A stretch of DNA of 47,865 nucleotides from the NCBI GenBank assembly GCA_038327995.1, contig JBBQLP010000020.1:1-47865 (forward strand). Direction: 5' to 3'. Positions within the stretch are counted from its first letter, which is position 1. Each line of letters begins with the position of its first letter. The position numbers were made by a program, and so were the translations under genes. The notes under the pieces are model-generated. The model had not been told where the DNA came from. It searched no databases and was given only the letters and a program-made list of their open reading frames with translations. Positions 33,953 to 42,115 of the stretch are shown here, one piece after another. Origin of the DNA: CAIOYC01 sp038327995. Lineage in GTDB: Bacteria; Pseudomonadota; Alphaproteobacteria; Caulobacterales; Caulobacteraceae.

Positions 33953-34312
33953 TCACGGTCCGACTAGTCGTCCATTGGCCTCGCAACCCCGCCATGCCGA
34001 TTCCAACGGAGGCTGTTCCCCCAGCAGAAGCCCAGCGACCTTGAGGCGAACAGCGTCGCCTACACCGGCGCTCAGAGGCGCCTCTTCAAGCCAGACCATC
34101 CCTGCCTTGAGATCGACAATGAACTTGATCGGTTGGAAGGCGCGGTTGACCACTACCTGGCCACATTGGATGTTTGGGTTGGTCGGGTCGATGCGGACGT
34201 TGGAGAGGTCCATCATCGTCCCGTCCCGCAGCTTGTGTGCAAGAGCCTCAGATGCCGTCAGGGGCTGTGGGGCGGCCTGAACCAGAGCCGCGACAAGGGC
34301 AATCATCAGCAT
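33953..34312 (-). CDS. Small secreted protein of unknown function
   Basis: The 119-residue protein has a short signal peptide (MLMIALVAALVQAAPQ). The mature part includes LRDGTMMDLSNVRIDPTNPN, IQCGQVVVNRAFQPIKFIVD and WRGCEANGRL. Two Cys could form a disulphide in the periplasm. I do not recognise the family. It starts nine bases after the GNAT gene on the same strand, so they are likely co-transcribed. Confidence 0.65.
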   Translation of the reverse strand: MLMIALVAALVQAAPQPLTASEALAHKLRDGTMMDLSNVRIDPTNPNIQCGQVVVNRAFQPIKFIVDLKAGMVWLEEAPLSAGVGDAVRLKVAGLLLGEQPPLESAWRGCEANGRLVGP

Positions 34313-34321
34313 CGGCGTTCC

Positions 34322-34897
34322 TTAAGTTGTAAGGTTTTGTCTTCGCCATTCTTCCGCACTTTGCCCCCAGACCACGCACTCATGGTCGATTGGGGGCGGC
34401 AGCATGGCGTTGCGCAGAACGCGCGAGCCGAGGCGGCGGGCTACGGCCATGGAGGGCTCATTCTTGGCGTCGATGCAGTGGATCACTTCGTCCCAGCCGA
34501 GCGCGCCGAACGCCCAGTCCATGGCGGCAGCAGCGGCCTCGGTGGCGTAGCCGTTGCCATGGGCGTTCCCCGCCAGCGCCCAACCCACCTCGGCGCCCGG
34601 CCAGCCGTCGGGCCTATGCGTTCCGACGCGGCCGACCAGCCGACCCGTCGTAGTCTCCCACACCAGAAAGAAGCCATAGCCGGTCATGGCCCACTGGCCC
34701 GCATTCTGGGTAAAGGTGCGCCACGCGACGGGCCGGACCTGGGCGCCGCCAATGAAGTCCATGGCGCGGGGATCGCCAACCAGACCGGCGAAGGCATCGA
34801 AATCCTCAGGTCGCGGGGGGCGCAGGGTCAGGCGCGAGGTGGTGAGGGTTGGGCCGAGGGTAGAGGTCAAGGGGAAATCCATTGAAGGAGCGAGCAT
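34322..34897 (-). CDS. GNAT-family N-acetyltransferase (RimJ/RimL-like)
   Basis: 191 residues. TSRLTLRPPRPEDFDAFAGL at the N-terminus, VGRVGTHRPDGWPGAEVGWA, and the acetyl-CoA loop GNAHGNGYATEAAAAAMDWA define the RimJ/RimL subgroup. The region VIHCIDAKNEPSMAVARRLG is also typical. It transfers acetyl to an amine, possibly a protein N-terminus or a small molecule. The start could also be the ATG at 34882. It is first of a two-gene unit with a small secreted protein. Confidence 0.9.
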   Translation of the reverse strand: MLAPSMDFPLTSTLGPTLTTSRLTLRPPRPEDFDAFAGLVGDPRAMDFIGGAQVRPVAWRTFTQNAGQWAMTGYGFFLVWETTTGRLVGRVGTHRPDGWPGAEVGWALAGNAHGNGYATEAAAAAMDWAFGALGWDEVIHCIDAKNEPSMAVARRLGSRVLRNAMLPPPIDHECVVWGQSAEEWRRQNLTT

Positions 34898-34980
34898 CTT
34901 CGGGAATCGGCTGGTTTGATAAACAGCTTCTCCATTACCTCCATGGATGCCAAGATTGAGAGGCTTTGGAGCAACGGCAT

Positions 34981-35511
34981 CTAGATTGACATAAGTAACT
35001 CAGTCACGCGCTGGTCTGAAAGCTTCCAACTGTCTGGCAATCGCTCGATGGAGCCGTTTCCCGCAGCCTTAGGACCGCGTGTGTAGTCCTCGTAAAGGAT
35101 GGTGTCCCCTCGACCGCCAGAAGCTTCTCGAAGTCTCTCGGCAACCTCTCGTGGCGATGCTAAATATATGCGGGGCATATCTCCAAAAGAAACATTCTTA
35201 AAACTTACGAAGCACAAAATAGTGCGAGGTTTATGCCTTGAAAACCACGCGTCTGCTGCTCCGTGATAGTCTGGCTTAGTGTCCGGGCCGTTCAGCTTAC
35301 GAAGCCTACCGAGCTCCGTCTGGCTTAGGCCCCAGCCTGTATCCCGACTGCCCTTCACTGAAACTTTCAGCGCCGCCGTCCCATTGTCGATCATCAAGTC
35401 GTATTCAGGCTGATTGGCTCCATATTGAACTGAAACGTCGAATCCTAAGCGAGCGAACTGAGCAGCGGCGATCGCTTCCGCCGCTGTCGCCACGTGCCAG
35501 CTATTCTTCAC
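34981..35511 (-). CDS. PD-(D/E)XK endonuclease-like protein overlapping acs
   Basis: 176 residues from a GTG whose last two bases are the first two of the acs TGA stop (GTGA), so translation is coupled to acs. NSWHVATAAEAIAAAQFARL and VSVQYGANQPEYDLMI, followed by ALKVSVKGSRDTGWGL, match the PD-(D/E)XK layout, with Asp38 and Lys53 (VSVKGS). Similar proteins are classed as group I intron-type endonuclease relatives; nuclease activity is not proven. Base use is more AT-rich than acs, suggesting later arrival. A longer open frame to 36240 is just the antiframe of acs. The job of such a protein next to acs is unknown. Confidence 0.75.
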   Translation of the reverse strand: MKNSWHVATAAEAIAAAQFARLGFDVSVQYGANQPEYDLMIDNGTAALKVSVKGSRDTGWGLSQTELGRLRKLNGPDTKPDYHGAADAWFSRHKPRTILCFVSFKNVSFGDMPRIYLASPREVAERLREASGGRGDTILYEDYTRGPKAAGNGSIERLPDSWKLSDQRVTELLMSI

Positions 35512-37463
35512 TTCGCTCCAGCCCGGTTCTTCACCAGATCGTCGACCACCGCCGGGTCCGCCAGCGTCGAGATGTCGCCCAGCGCGTCCAACTCGTTCTC
35601 CGCGATCTTTCTCAAAATACGCCGCATGATCTTCCCAGAGCGCGTTTTGGGGAGGCCCGGCGCCCACTGGATCACGTCTGGTGAGGCGAAGGGGCCGATG
35701 TCGTGGCGCACCTGTTTGACGAGGGCGGCTTTCAGGTCGTCGCTGGGCTCCACGCCCTGTTTCAGGGTGACGAAGGCGTAGAGGCCCTGGCCCTTGATGT
35801 CGTGGGGAAAGCCGACCACCGCCGCCTCGGCCACGTTCAGGTCGTTCACCAGGGCCGACTCCACCTCGGCGGTGCCGATCCGGTGGCCGGAGACGTTGAT
35901 CACATCGTCCACCCGCCCGGTGATCCAGTAATAGCCTTCCTCGTCCCGGCGGCAGCCGTCGCCGGTGAAATACTTGCCGGGATAGGTCTTGAAATAGGTG
36001 TCGATGAACCGCTGGTGGTCGCCATAAACGCTGCGCATCTGGCCCGGCCAACTGTCGGTGAGGCAAAGGTTGCCGGAGGCCGCGCCCTCCAGCACCTTGC
36101 CGTCCGCGTCCACCAGTTCGCACTGAACCCCCGGCAGCGGCAGTGTGGCGGAGCCCGGCTTGGTGGCCACCCCGCCCGGAACCGGAGAAATCAGCGCCCC
36201 GCCAGTCTCGGTCTGCCACCAGGTGTCGACGATGGGACATCGCCCCTCCCCCACCACCCGGTGATACCAGAGCCAGGCTTCGGGATTGATCGGCTCACCG
36301 ACCGTGCCGAGCAAGCGCAGAGACTTGCGGCTGGTGCGCATCACCGGCGCATCGCCCTCGCGCATCAGCGCGCGGATGGCGGTGGGGGCGGTGTAGAAGA
36401 TTTCCACCTGGTGCTTGTCGATCACCTCCCAGCAGCGGGACGCACTGGGGTAGGTGGGCACCCCCTCGAACATCAGCGTCGTGGACCCGTTCGCCAGCGG
36501 GCCATAGACGATGTAGCTGTGCCCCGTCACCCAGCCCACGTCGGCGGTGCACCAGAAGACTGGCATTTTTCCATCGGGGCCGGGCCGGTAGTCGAACACC
36601 AGTTCGTGCGTGTAGGCGGCCCAAAACAGGTAGCCGCCGGTGGTGTGCAGCACCCCCTTGGGCTTTCCGGTGGAGCCGGAGGTGTAGAGGATAAAGAGCG
36701 GGTCTTCCGCTCCCATCGGCTCGGGCGGGCACTCAGGGCGGACCTTAGCGGCCTCATCCTCGTAGACGAAATCGCGCCCCGCCTGCATCGCAACCTTTGC
36801 CCCGGTTCGGGTCACCACGATCACGGCGCGGACGCCGGGGCAGGCCTTCAACGCCTCGTCAACGTTGGCTTTCAGTGGCACTTTTTTGCCGCCGCGCAGA
36901 CCCTCATCGGCGGTGATCACCAGGTCGGAGCCGCAGTCCTGGATGCGTCCGGCGATGCTGTCGGGCGAGAACCCGCCGAAGATCACCGAATGGATCGCGC
37001 CGATGCGGGTGCAGGCCAGCATGGCGTAGGCGGCCTCAGGGATCATCGGCATATAGATCGTCACCCGATCACCCTTCTTGACCGCGTGCTTCTTCAGCAC
37101 ATTGGCCATGCGGCAGACCTGCTTATGCAGTTCGCGGTAGCTGATCCGGCGGGAGTCCTTCGGGTCGTCCCCTTCCCATATGATGGCGGTCTCGTCTCCG
37201 CGCTTTTCCAGGTGCCGGTCGATGCAGTTGACTGAGGTGTTCAGCACCCCGTCGCCGAACCAGCGCACACGGAAGTCCTCCACATCGAACGAGGTGTCCT
37301 TCACCTCGGTATAGGGTTTGATCCAGTCCAGCCGCTTGCCGGCCTCACCGAAGAAGGCCGCCGGGTCTGCCTTGGCCGCCTGGCTCATTTCGGCGTAGGC
37401 GTCGGCGCCCACCCCGCCTTTCGCCCACGCATCGGGGACGGGAAACACCTGCGGTTCGGACAT
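35508..37463 (-). CDS. acs: Acetyl-coenzyme A synthetase
   Basis: 651 residues from MSEPQVFPVPD. Acs activates acetate with ATP and CoA through an acetyl-adenylate. It shows the ACS N-terminal block (FFGEAGKRLDWIKPYTEVKD), the P-loop YTSGSTGKPKG, DTWWQTETGG, YFTGDGCRRDEEGYYWITGR, and the C-terminal PKTRSGKIMRR, whose Lys is the usual regulatory acetylation site. The start at 37463 is preferred over the ATG at 37544. A GTG-started nuclease-like gene overlaps its stop. Confidence 0.96.
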   Translation of the reverse strand: MSEPQVFPVPDAWAKGGVGADAYAEMSQAAKADPAAFFGEAGKRLDWIKPYTEVKDTSFDVEDFRVRWFGDGVLNTSVNCIDRHLEKRGDETAIIWEGDDPKDSRRISYRELHKQVCRMANVLKKHAVKKGDRVTIYMPMIPEAAYAMLACTRIGAIHSVIFGGFSPDSIAGRIQDCGSDLVITADEGLRGGKKVPLKANVDEALKACPGVRAVIVVTRTGAKVAMQAGRDFVYEDEAAKVRPECPPEPMGAEDPLFILYTSGSTGKPKGVLHTTGGYLFWAAYTHELVFDYRPGPDGKMPVFWCTADVGWVTGHSYIVYGPLANGSTTLMFEGVPTYPSASRCWEVIDKHQVEIFYTAPTAIRALMREGDAPVMRTSRKSLRLLGTVGEPINPEAWLWYHRVVGEGRCPIVDTWWQTETGGALISPVPGGVATKPGSATLPLPGVQCELVDADGKVLEGAASGNLCLTDSWPGQMRSVYGDHQRFIDTYFKTYPGKYFTGDGCRRDEEGYYWITGRVDDVINVSGHRIGTAEVESALVNDLNVAEAAVVGFPHDIKGQGLYAFVTLKQGVEPSDDLKAALVKQVRHDIGPFASPDVIQWAPGLPKTRSGKIMRRILRKIAENELDALGDISTLADPAVVDDLVKNRAGAK

Positions 37464-37630
37464 CGGTTCTCTCCCGGGTTTTCTTGTGCGCGAGGTAAGC
37501 GAAGCGCCGCGGCGCGCGCAAGGCCCATGCGAATCCGTTTTCACAGTTTACGATACAGGCGTCCCCGTTTGCAGGCGCTCGAAGGGGGTGTATCGTCCGC
37601 CTCCGTACGAATTATCAGGGGCGATTCCAT

Positions 37631-37867
37631 ATGGCCATGACGCCGCAGGCCTGCCGCGCTGCTCGTGCCCTTCTGAATTGGTCGATGCGCGATCTGGCGG
37701 CGATTAGCGGCCTGTCGCTGGGCGCCGTCAACCGGCTGGAGGACGGGGAGACCCGACCCCGACGCTCCACGGCGGACAAGGCGCGGACGGCCTTCCTCGC
37801 CCACGGGGTGCAGATCGTCGATGAGCCCGCCTACACTGGGGCGGTCATGGTCTATGGCAAAGCGTAG
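37631..37867 (+). CDS. Small helix-turn-helix regulator (XRE/Cro type)
   Basis: 78 residues with a single HTH (QACRAARALLNWSMRDLAAI, SGLSLGAVNRLEDGET), followed by TADKARTAFLAHGVQIVDE. This layout is common in small XRE-like repressors of alphaproteobacteria. The start is ATG 37631 or 37637. It lies between divergent acs and a convergent dioxygenase whose stop is two bases away. Targets are unknown; acs or itself are possible. Confidence 0.85.
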   Translation: MAMTPQACRAARALLNWSMRDLAAISGLSLGAVNRLEDGETRPRRSTADKARTAFLAHGVQIVDEPAYTGAVMVYGKA

Positions 37868-37869
37868 CG

Positions 37870-38730
37870 TTACAGCGCGGTCCTGAAATAGGGCTGATCT
37901 CCGTTGAGGGTAGCGCGGCGCAGGGTTCGGCGTTCGGGGCGATAGTCGTTGACGGCGTAGTGTTGAGTGCAGCGATTGTCCCAGAAGGCCACCGCCCCTT
38001 CGCTCCATTTCCAGCGCACACAGAACTCGGGCTGCTGGATATGCCGATGCAGAAGATCGAGCAGAGCCCGGCTCTCCTCGCGCCGCAACCCCTTGATGCG
38101 TGATGTGAAGACCGAATTGACGAACAGGGCGGGCTCGCCGGTTTCGGGGTGGGTGCGCACAACCGGGTGGATCACCGGCGGATGGGCGACGCGGGCCTGC
38201 TCATACCGCTCGCGCCCCGCATCCGAGCCTGCCTGTCCTTCGGCGGGGAAGGCATGGGTGAAATCGTGCACCGCCGAGAGCCCGTCGAGAAAATCCCGCA
38301 TGGGTTTGGACAGTGCTTTGTAAGCCGCCGTCATGGACGACCAGAGCGTATCGCCCCCCGACGAAGGCACTCGCTCGGCGTAGAGGATCGCGCCCATGGC
38401 GGGCGCGGCCTCATAGGTGACGTCGGTGTGCCAGTGATCGTCGTCGGTGGATTTATCCGGACCGTAGTCCAGCATCATGATCTCAGGCGCATCGGGATGG
38501 CCGGGATAGAGCGGGTGGGTGTGCAGGGTTCCGAAGCGGGCGGCGGCGTCCCGCTGCTGTACCGGGGTAAGGGACTGGCCCTCCATGAACAGGACCTGGT
38601 GGCTCAAGAGCGCGGAGCGAAGCTCGCTCACCAGCCCGTTGGAAAGCGGACCGGAGAGATCGACCCCCATGACCAGAGCGCCGATGGTGGGCGTCAGCGG
38701 CTTGATCTGCAGGACGTTGGAAAGCGGCAT
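37870..38730 (-). CDS. TauD/TfdA-family 2-oxoglutarate- and Fe(II)-dependent dioxygenase
   Basis: The 286-residue protein has the metal triad His101 and Asp103 in HWHTDVTY and His257 in CTQHYAVNDY. The 2-oxoglutarate-binding Arg lies near 268-271 (PERRTLRR). The start IKPLTPTIGALVMGVDLSGP is typical of TauD. Family members hydroxylate taurine, alkyl sulphates or aryloxy acids. No sulphonate transporter is beside it, so the substrate stays open. The ATG is at 38730, and the ABC exporter lies upstream on the same strand after 62 bases. Confidence 0.92.
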   Translation of the reverse strand: MPLSNVLQIKPLTPTIGALVMGVDLSGPLSNGLVSELRSALLSHQVLFMEGQSLTPVQQRDAAARFGTLHTHPLYPGHPDAPEIMMLDYGPDKSTDDDHWHTDVTYEAAPAMGAILYAERVPSSGGDTLWSSMTAAYKALSKPMRDFLDGLSAVHDFTHAFPAEGQAGSDAGRERYEQARVAHPPVIHPVVRTHPETGEPALFVNSVFTSRIKGLRREESRALLDLLHRHIQQPEFCVRWKWSEGAVAFWDNRCTQHYAVNDYRPERRTLRRATLNGDQPYFRTAL

Positions 38731-38792
38731 GGGAGATTCCGATATACGGGAAGACGTCAGCTAACGCCCATCGTCGCCAAGCTGCAACGCCT

Positions 38793-39554
38793 TCAGGTCT
38801 TCAGCTTGTAACCCGTGCGGAAGATCCACCAAACGGCACCGAGGCAAGCGAACATGAAGACCAAGGTCATGCCAAGGCTGATACCCACACTGACGTCGGA
38901 GGTTCCATAGAAGCTCCAGCGGAAACCGGACACCAGATAGACCACCGGGTTGAACAGGGTGATCTTCTGCCAGAGCGGCGGAAGCATATTGATCGAATAG
39001 AAGCTGCCGCCCAGAAAGGTCAGCGGGGTGACGATCAGGAGCGGCACGATCTGCAGCTTCTCGAACCCGTCGGCCCAGACCCCGATGATGAAACCGAACA
39101 GGCTGAACGTGATCGCCGTCAACACCAGGAACGCCGCCATCCACACCGGATGGGCGATATGGAAGGGCACGAACAGGCGCGCGGTGGCGAGGATGATGAG
39201 CCCGAGCAGCACCGATTTGGTGGCGGCGGCGCCCACATAGCCGAGCACCGTTTCAACCCACGATACCGGGGCGGACAGAAGCTCATAGATCGTCCCCGCC
39301 CACTTGGGCATATAGATGCCGAACGAGGCGTTCGACAGGCTTTCAGTCAGTACCGACAGCATCATCAGCCCCGGCACGATAAAGGCGCCGTAGCTGACCC
39401 CGCCCACCGACGCCATGCGCGAACCGATCGCCGAGCCGAACACCACGAAATAGAGCGAGGTCGAGACGACGGGGGCGAGGATGCTCTGCGCCAAGGTGCG
39501 CAGCCAGCGGGACAACTCGAATATATAGATGGCTCTAACGCCGTGCAGGTTCAT
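38793..39554 (-). CDS. ABC-2 type transporter permease (YadH/NodJ-like)
   Basis: The 253-residue protein has six membrane helices and the ABC-2 signature in the last third (PLTFLGGSFYSINMLPPLWQ, FNPVVYLVSGFRWSFYG). Such permeases pair with one ATPase and export lipids, polysaccharides or drugs. It overlaps the ATPase gene by ATGA. The substrate is unknown. The size matches E. coli YadH. Confidence 0.9.
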   Translation of the reverse strand: MNLHGVRAIYIFELSRWLRTLAQSILAPVVSTSLYFVVFGSAIGSRMASVGGVSYGAFIVPGLMMLSVLTESLSNASFGIYMPKWAGTIYELLSAPVSWVETVLGYVGAAATKSVLLGLIILATARLFVPFHIAHPVWMAAFLVLTAITFSLFGFIIGVWADGFEKLQIVPLLIVTPLTFLGGSFYSINMLPPLWQKITLFNPVVYLVSGFRWSFYGTSDVSVGISLGMTLVFMFACLGAVWWIFRTGYKLKT

Positions 39555-40552
39555 GCCGGCGCCCCCACAGGTTTCTTATCGCCCGCGTGAACGAGGCTGA
39601 CGAAAATCTCCTCCAGCGAACTTTGTCTGGTCTGCAAATCCTTGAAATCGAGGCCCGATGCGGCGAGTTGGCGCATCAGGGGGGCGATGCCGGTGTTCTC
39701 GTGCTGGGCGTCGAAACTGTAGGTCAGCTCATGCCCGTCATCGGAGAGGGCGAGCGCGTAGGCGGAGAGTTCGGGCGGGATGGATTTGAGCGGCGCCTGC
39801 AACTGAACCTTCAGTTCGCGCTTGCCGAGCTTTTCCATCAGGGCGGCTTTTTCCTCCACCAGAATGATCTCGCCTTTCGAGATCACGCCGATGCGGTCGG
39901 CCATCTCCTCGGCTTCTTCAATGTAGTGGGTGGTCAGGATGATGGTGACGCCGGACGCGCGCAGGGCCCGCACCATTTCCCACATATCGCGGCGAAGCTC
40001 GACATCGACCCCGGCTGTGGGCTCGTCGAGGAACAGGATGCGCGGCTCGTGCGACAGGGCCTTGGCGATCATCACCCGCCGCTTCATGCCGCCCGAAAGC
40101 GCCATGATCTTGCTATCCTTTTTGTCCCAGAGGCTGAGGTCTTTCAGCACCTTCTCGATGTAGGGCTTATTGGGCGCCTTGCCAAACAGGCCCCGGCTGA
40201 AGTTCACCGTCGCCCAGACGGTCTCGAACGCGTCGGTGTTCAACTCCTGCGGCACCAGGCCGATCTTCATCCGGGCGGCCCGATAGTCACGCACGATGTC
40301 ATGCCCGTCGGCGACCACCTTGCCTGAGGTGGCGTTGACGATGCCGCAGATAATGGAGATCAACGTCGTCTTGCCTGCCCCGTTGGGGCCGAGCAGGGCG
40401 AAAATCTCCCCCGAGCGGATTTCTAGATCGACGGACTTCAGCGCCTGAAACCCGCCCGCATAGGTCTTGGTGAGGCCGGAAACCTGAATGATCGAAGGGG
40501 TGATTGCTGACACGCGGGCTATTTGGGGAGGAAGCGTCGCCGTTTCAATCAC
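39551..40552 (-). CDS. ABC-2 transporter ATP-binding protein (YadG-like)
   Basis: 333 residues: Walker A LGPNGAGKTT (about 54-62), signature LSGGMKRR (152-159) and Walker B RILFLDEPTAGVD. The C-terminal extension of about 90 residues (LGKRELKVQL, then SLEEIFVSLVHAG) is typical for exporters of this class. The start is GTG at 40552; no ATG lies before the ATPase core, and a GTG at residue 14 is an alternative. It forms the exporter with the overlapping permease gene. Confidence 0.9.
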   Translation of the reverse strand: MIETATLPPQIARVSAITPSIIQVSGLTKTYAGGFQALKSVDLEIRSGEIFALLGPNGAGKTTLISIICGIVNATSGKVVADGHDIVRDYRAARMKIGLVPQELNTDAFETVWATVNFSRGLFGKAPNKPYIEKVLKDLSLWDKKDSKIMALSGGMKRRVMIAKALSHEPRILFLDEPTAGVDVELRRDMWEMVRALRASGVTIILTTHYIEEAEEMADRIGVISKGEIILVEEKAALMEKLGKRELKVQLQAPLKSIPPELSAYALALSDDGHELTYSFDAQHENTGIAPLMRQLAASGLDFKDLQTRQSSLEEIFVSLVHAGDKKPVGAPA

Positions 40553-40579
40553 ATATCGCTCATCAGACTGCGGGGCTCA

Positions 40580-41212
40580 TCAGGCTGCTGGTTGCGGCGG
40601 CATAAGGGCGTCGTCGATCTCGCGAGCGCGAATGGCGGCGGGGCGGTTGGAAATCCGCTCCCAGTATCGCTCGAACGAGGGCCGTTTTTCAATGCCGCCG
40701 AACTGCATTCCCCAACCGATGTGCGAGCCGAAATAGACGTCCGCAGCGCTGAACTTGTCCCCGGCTGCGTAGTCGCTCTTGCTCACGGCGATCTCGAGCG
40801 CGGTCAGCACGTCGGACATCGAGCCGTAGCCGACCATCATCTTCTTGTCGTCGGGCACCTGCACGCCCAGCGAGGCGTCGGTGGTCGCCGCCTCCACCGG
40901 ACCCGCCGCGAAGAACAGCCAGCGGAAATAGGGTCCGCGCGCCTTGTCGCCCAGCGGCGGCGCCAGCCCTGCCTGCGGGAACGCGTCGGCGAGATAAGCG
41001 CAAATGGCCCCGCACTCGGTCACCACCGTATCGCCGTGCTTGATGGCGGGCACCTTGCCCATGGGATTGATGGCCAGATACTCCGGCGCCTTCATCGAGG
41101 CGGCGTAGTTCATGATTTCGGTGCGATAGGGCTGGCCCACCTCCTCCAGCATCCAACGCACGATCCGTCCCCGCGACATGGGGTTGGTGTAGAAAACCAG
41201 TTCGTCAGCCAT
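40580..41212 (-). CDS. Glutathione S-transferase family protein
   Basis: The 210-residue protein has a thioredoxin-like N-terminal domain (LVFYTNPMSRGRIVRWMLEE, NPMGKVPAIKHGDTVVTECG) with Ser13 as the likely catalytic residue. The helical C-terminal domain includes FSAADVYFGSHIGWG. It is a cytosolic glutathione-conjugating or -reducing enzyme with unknown substrate. It starts about 80 bases before a pair of palindromic elements that may control it. Confidence 0.9.
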   Translation of the reverse strand: MADELVFYTNPMSRGRIVRWMLEEVGQPYRTEIMNYAASMKAPEYLAINPMGKVPAIKHGDTVVTECGAICAYLADAFPQAGLAPPLGDKARGPYFRWLFFAAGPVEAATTDASLGVQVPDDKKMMVGYGSMSDVLTALEIAVSKSDYAAGDKFSAADVYFGSHIGWGMQFGGIEKRPSFERYWERISNRPAAIRAREIDDALMPPQPAA

Positions 41213-41543
41213 GGAAACTCCTCCCTCTCATGTGGAACATTACCAGAACATTTAGATGCGGCAAGCGCCTATTGCAGCCAGCCGCCCCGACGTTTGCACC
41301 CTGCCTTTCGAGTGCATAGAGTGCAATATGGATACACTCGTTTCTTTTCCCACCCGCAGCCAGGTTTGCACCCATCACTTCGAGCGGCACACGGTGCAAT
41401 CTAGGTAGCCATGGCGCCAGTCCCCGCGGGGGAACGAGGTGCTTCATCATCCAAACATAACCCCGTTTTCACAGGCGGGGATAAGTGTTGGCGACGGGGA
41501 CCTGCGCGGCATAGCTTCGGGAAAACCAAATCGGAGCCCTCCC
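41213..41543. other. Divergent intergenic region (GST / CMD-SDR operon) with twin palindromic elements
   Basis: 331 bases without a supportable gene. It holds two related 36-37-base elements with TTGCAC and GTGCAA arms (41292-41327 and 41364-41400). After that come a GGCGCCAGTCCCCGCGGGG-type GC stretch and a CCCGTTTTCACAGGCGGGG hairpin-like segment (41462-41480). Confidence 0.6.
41292..41400. repeat. Two copies of a TTGCAC...GTGCAA inverted element
   Basis: Unit 1 has TTGCAC at 41294-41299 and GTGCAA at 41321-41326. Unit 2 has TTGCAC at 41366-41371 and GTGCAA at 41394-41399. Both begin GTTTGCACCC, share CTTTCGAG / CTTCGAG in the middle and end GTGCAAT. They are in the same direction, 72 bases apart. 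They are likely paired protein-binding sites in the divergent promoter region. Confidence 0.7.
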
Positions 41544-42113
41544 ATGCATCTGACCTCTCCCCGTATCGCCCCTGTCGAGCCGGACCAATGGAGCGAGGAG
41601 CAGCGCAAGGCGATCGATCCCATGGTGGTTCGCGGCCCGGTGCTGAACGTGTTCAAGACCATGCTCAACGACCCCAAGGCCTATGAAGCCTTCATGGCCT
41701 GGGGCGGTTATATCCTCAGCCGGCGCAACAGCTTACCCGCGCGCGAGCGGGAGATCGTGATCTTGCGCATCGGCTTTCTCTGCATGGCCGGTTACGAATG
41801 GACTCAGCACCGGCGGATTGGCCTCGATAGCGGCCTGACCGAAGAAGAGGTCGAGCGGATCAAGGCGGGCGCGGATGCGCCGGGCTGGAGCGCGGCCGAC
41901 GCGGCGCTGGTTCAGGCCAGCGATGAACTGCACCACCGCCAGTTCATCTCGGACGCCACATGGGCGCGGATGAAGGCCCACTTCACCGACAAGCAATGCA
42001 TGGATGTGGTGTTCACTGCGGGTCAGTACACCCAGGTGTCGATGTTCCTGAACAGCTTCGGCGTGCAACTCGATCCGGGACAGACCCTCGACCCCGACCT
42101 GAAGGCCTTCTGA
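41544..42113 (+). CDS. Carboxymuconolactone decarboxylase (AhpD-like) family protein
   Basis: 189 residues from MHLTSPRIAPV. The CMD core is AREREIVILRIGFLCMAGYE followed by WTQHRRIG. It has one redox-type Cys and a His but no CxxC, so it is closer to gamma-carboxymuconolactone decarboxylase than to peroxidase AhpD. The helical C-terminal half includes TAGQYTQVSMFLNSFGVQL. It is coupled to the SDR gene with a two-base gap, suggesting a joint catabolic pathway of unknown substrate. An upstream in-frame ATG (41439) adds 35 unlike residues. Confidence 0.88.
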   Translation: MHLTSPRIAPVEPDQWSEEQRKAIDPMVVRGPVLNVFKTMLNDPKAYEAFMAWGGYILSRRNSLPAREREIVILRIGFLCMAGYEWTQHRRIGLDSGLTEEEVERIKAGADAPGWSAADAALVQASDELHHRQFISDATWARMKAHFTDKQCMDVVFTAGQYTQVSMFLNSFGVQLDPGQTLDPDLKAF

Positions 42114-42115
42114 GC

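Noticed and set aside
34981..36240. A single 419-residue protein including the PD-(D/E)XK region
   Set aside because: The first ~240 residues are an out-of-frame reading of acs. The real gene starts at the GTG at 35511.
35703..37235. A 510-codon open frame antisense to acs
   Set aside because: Antiframe of acs, low-complexity translation, no ribosome site.
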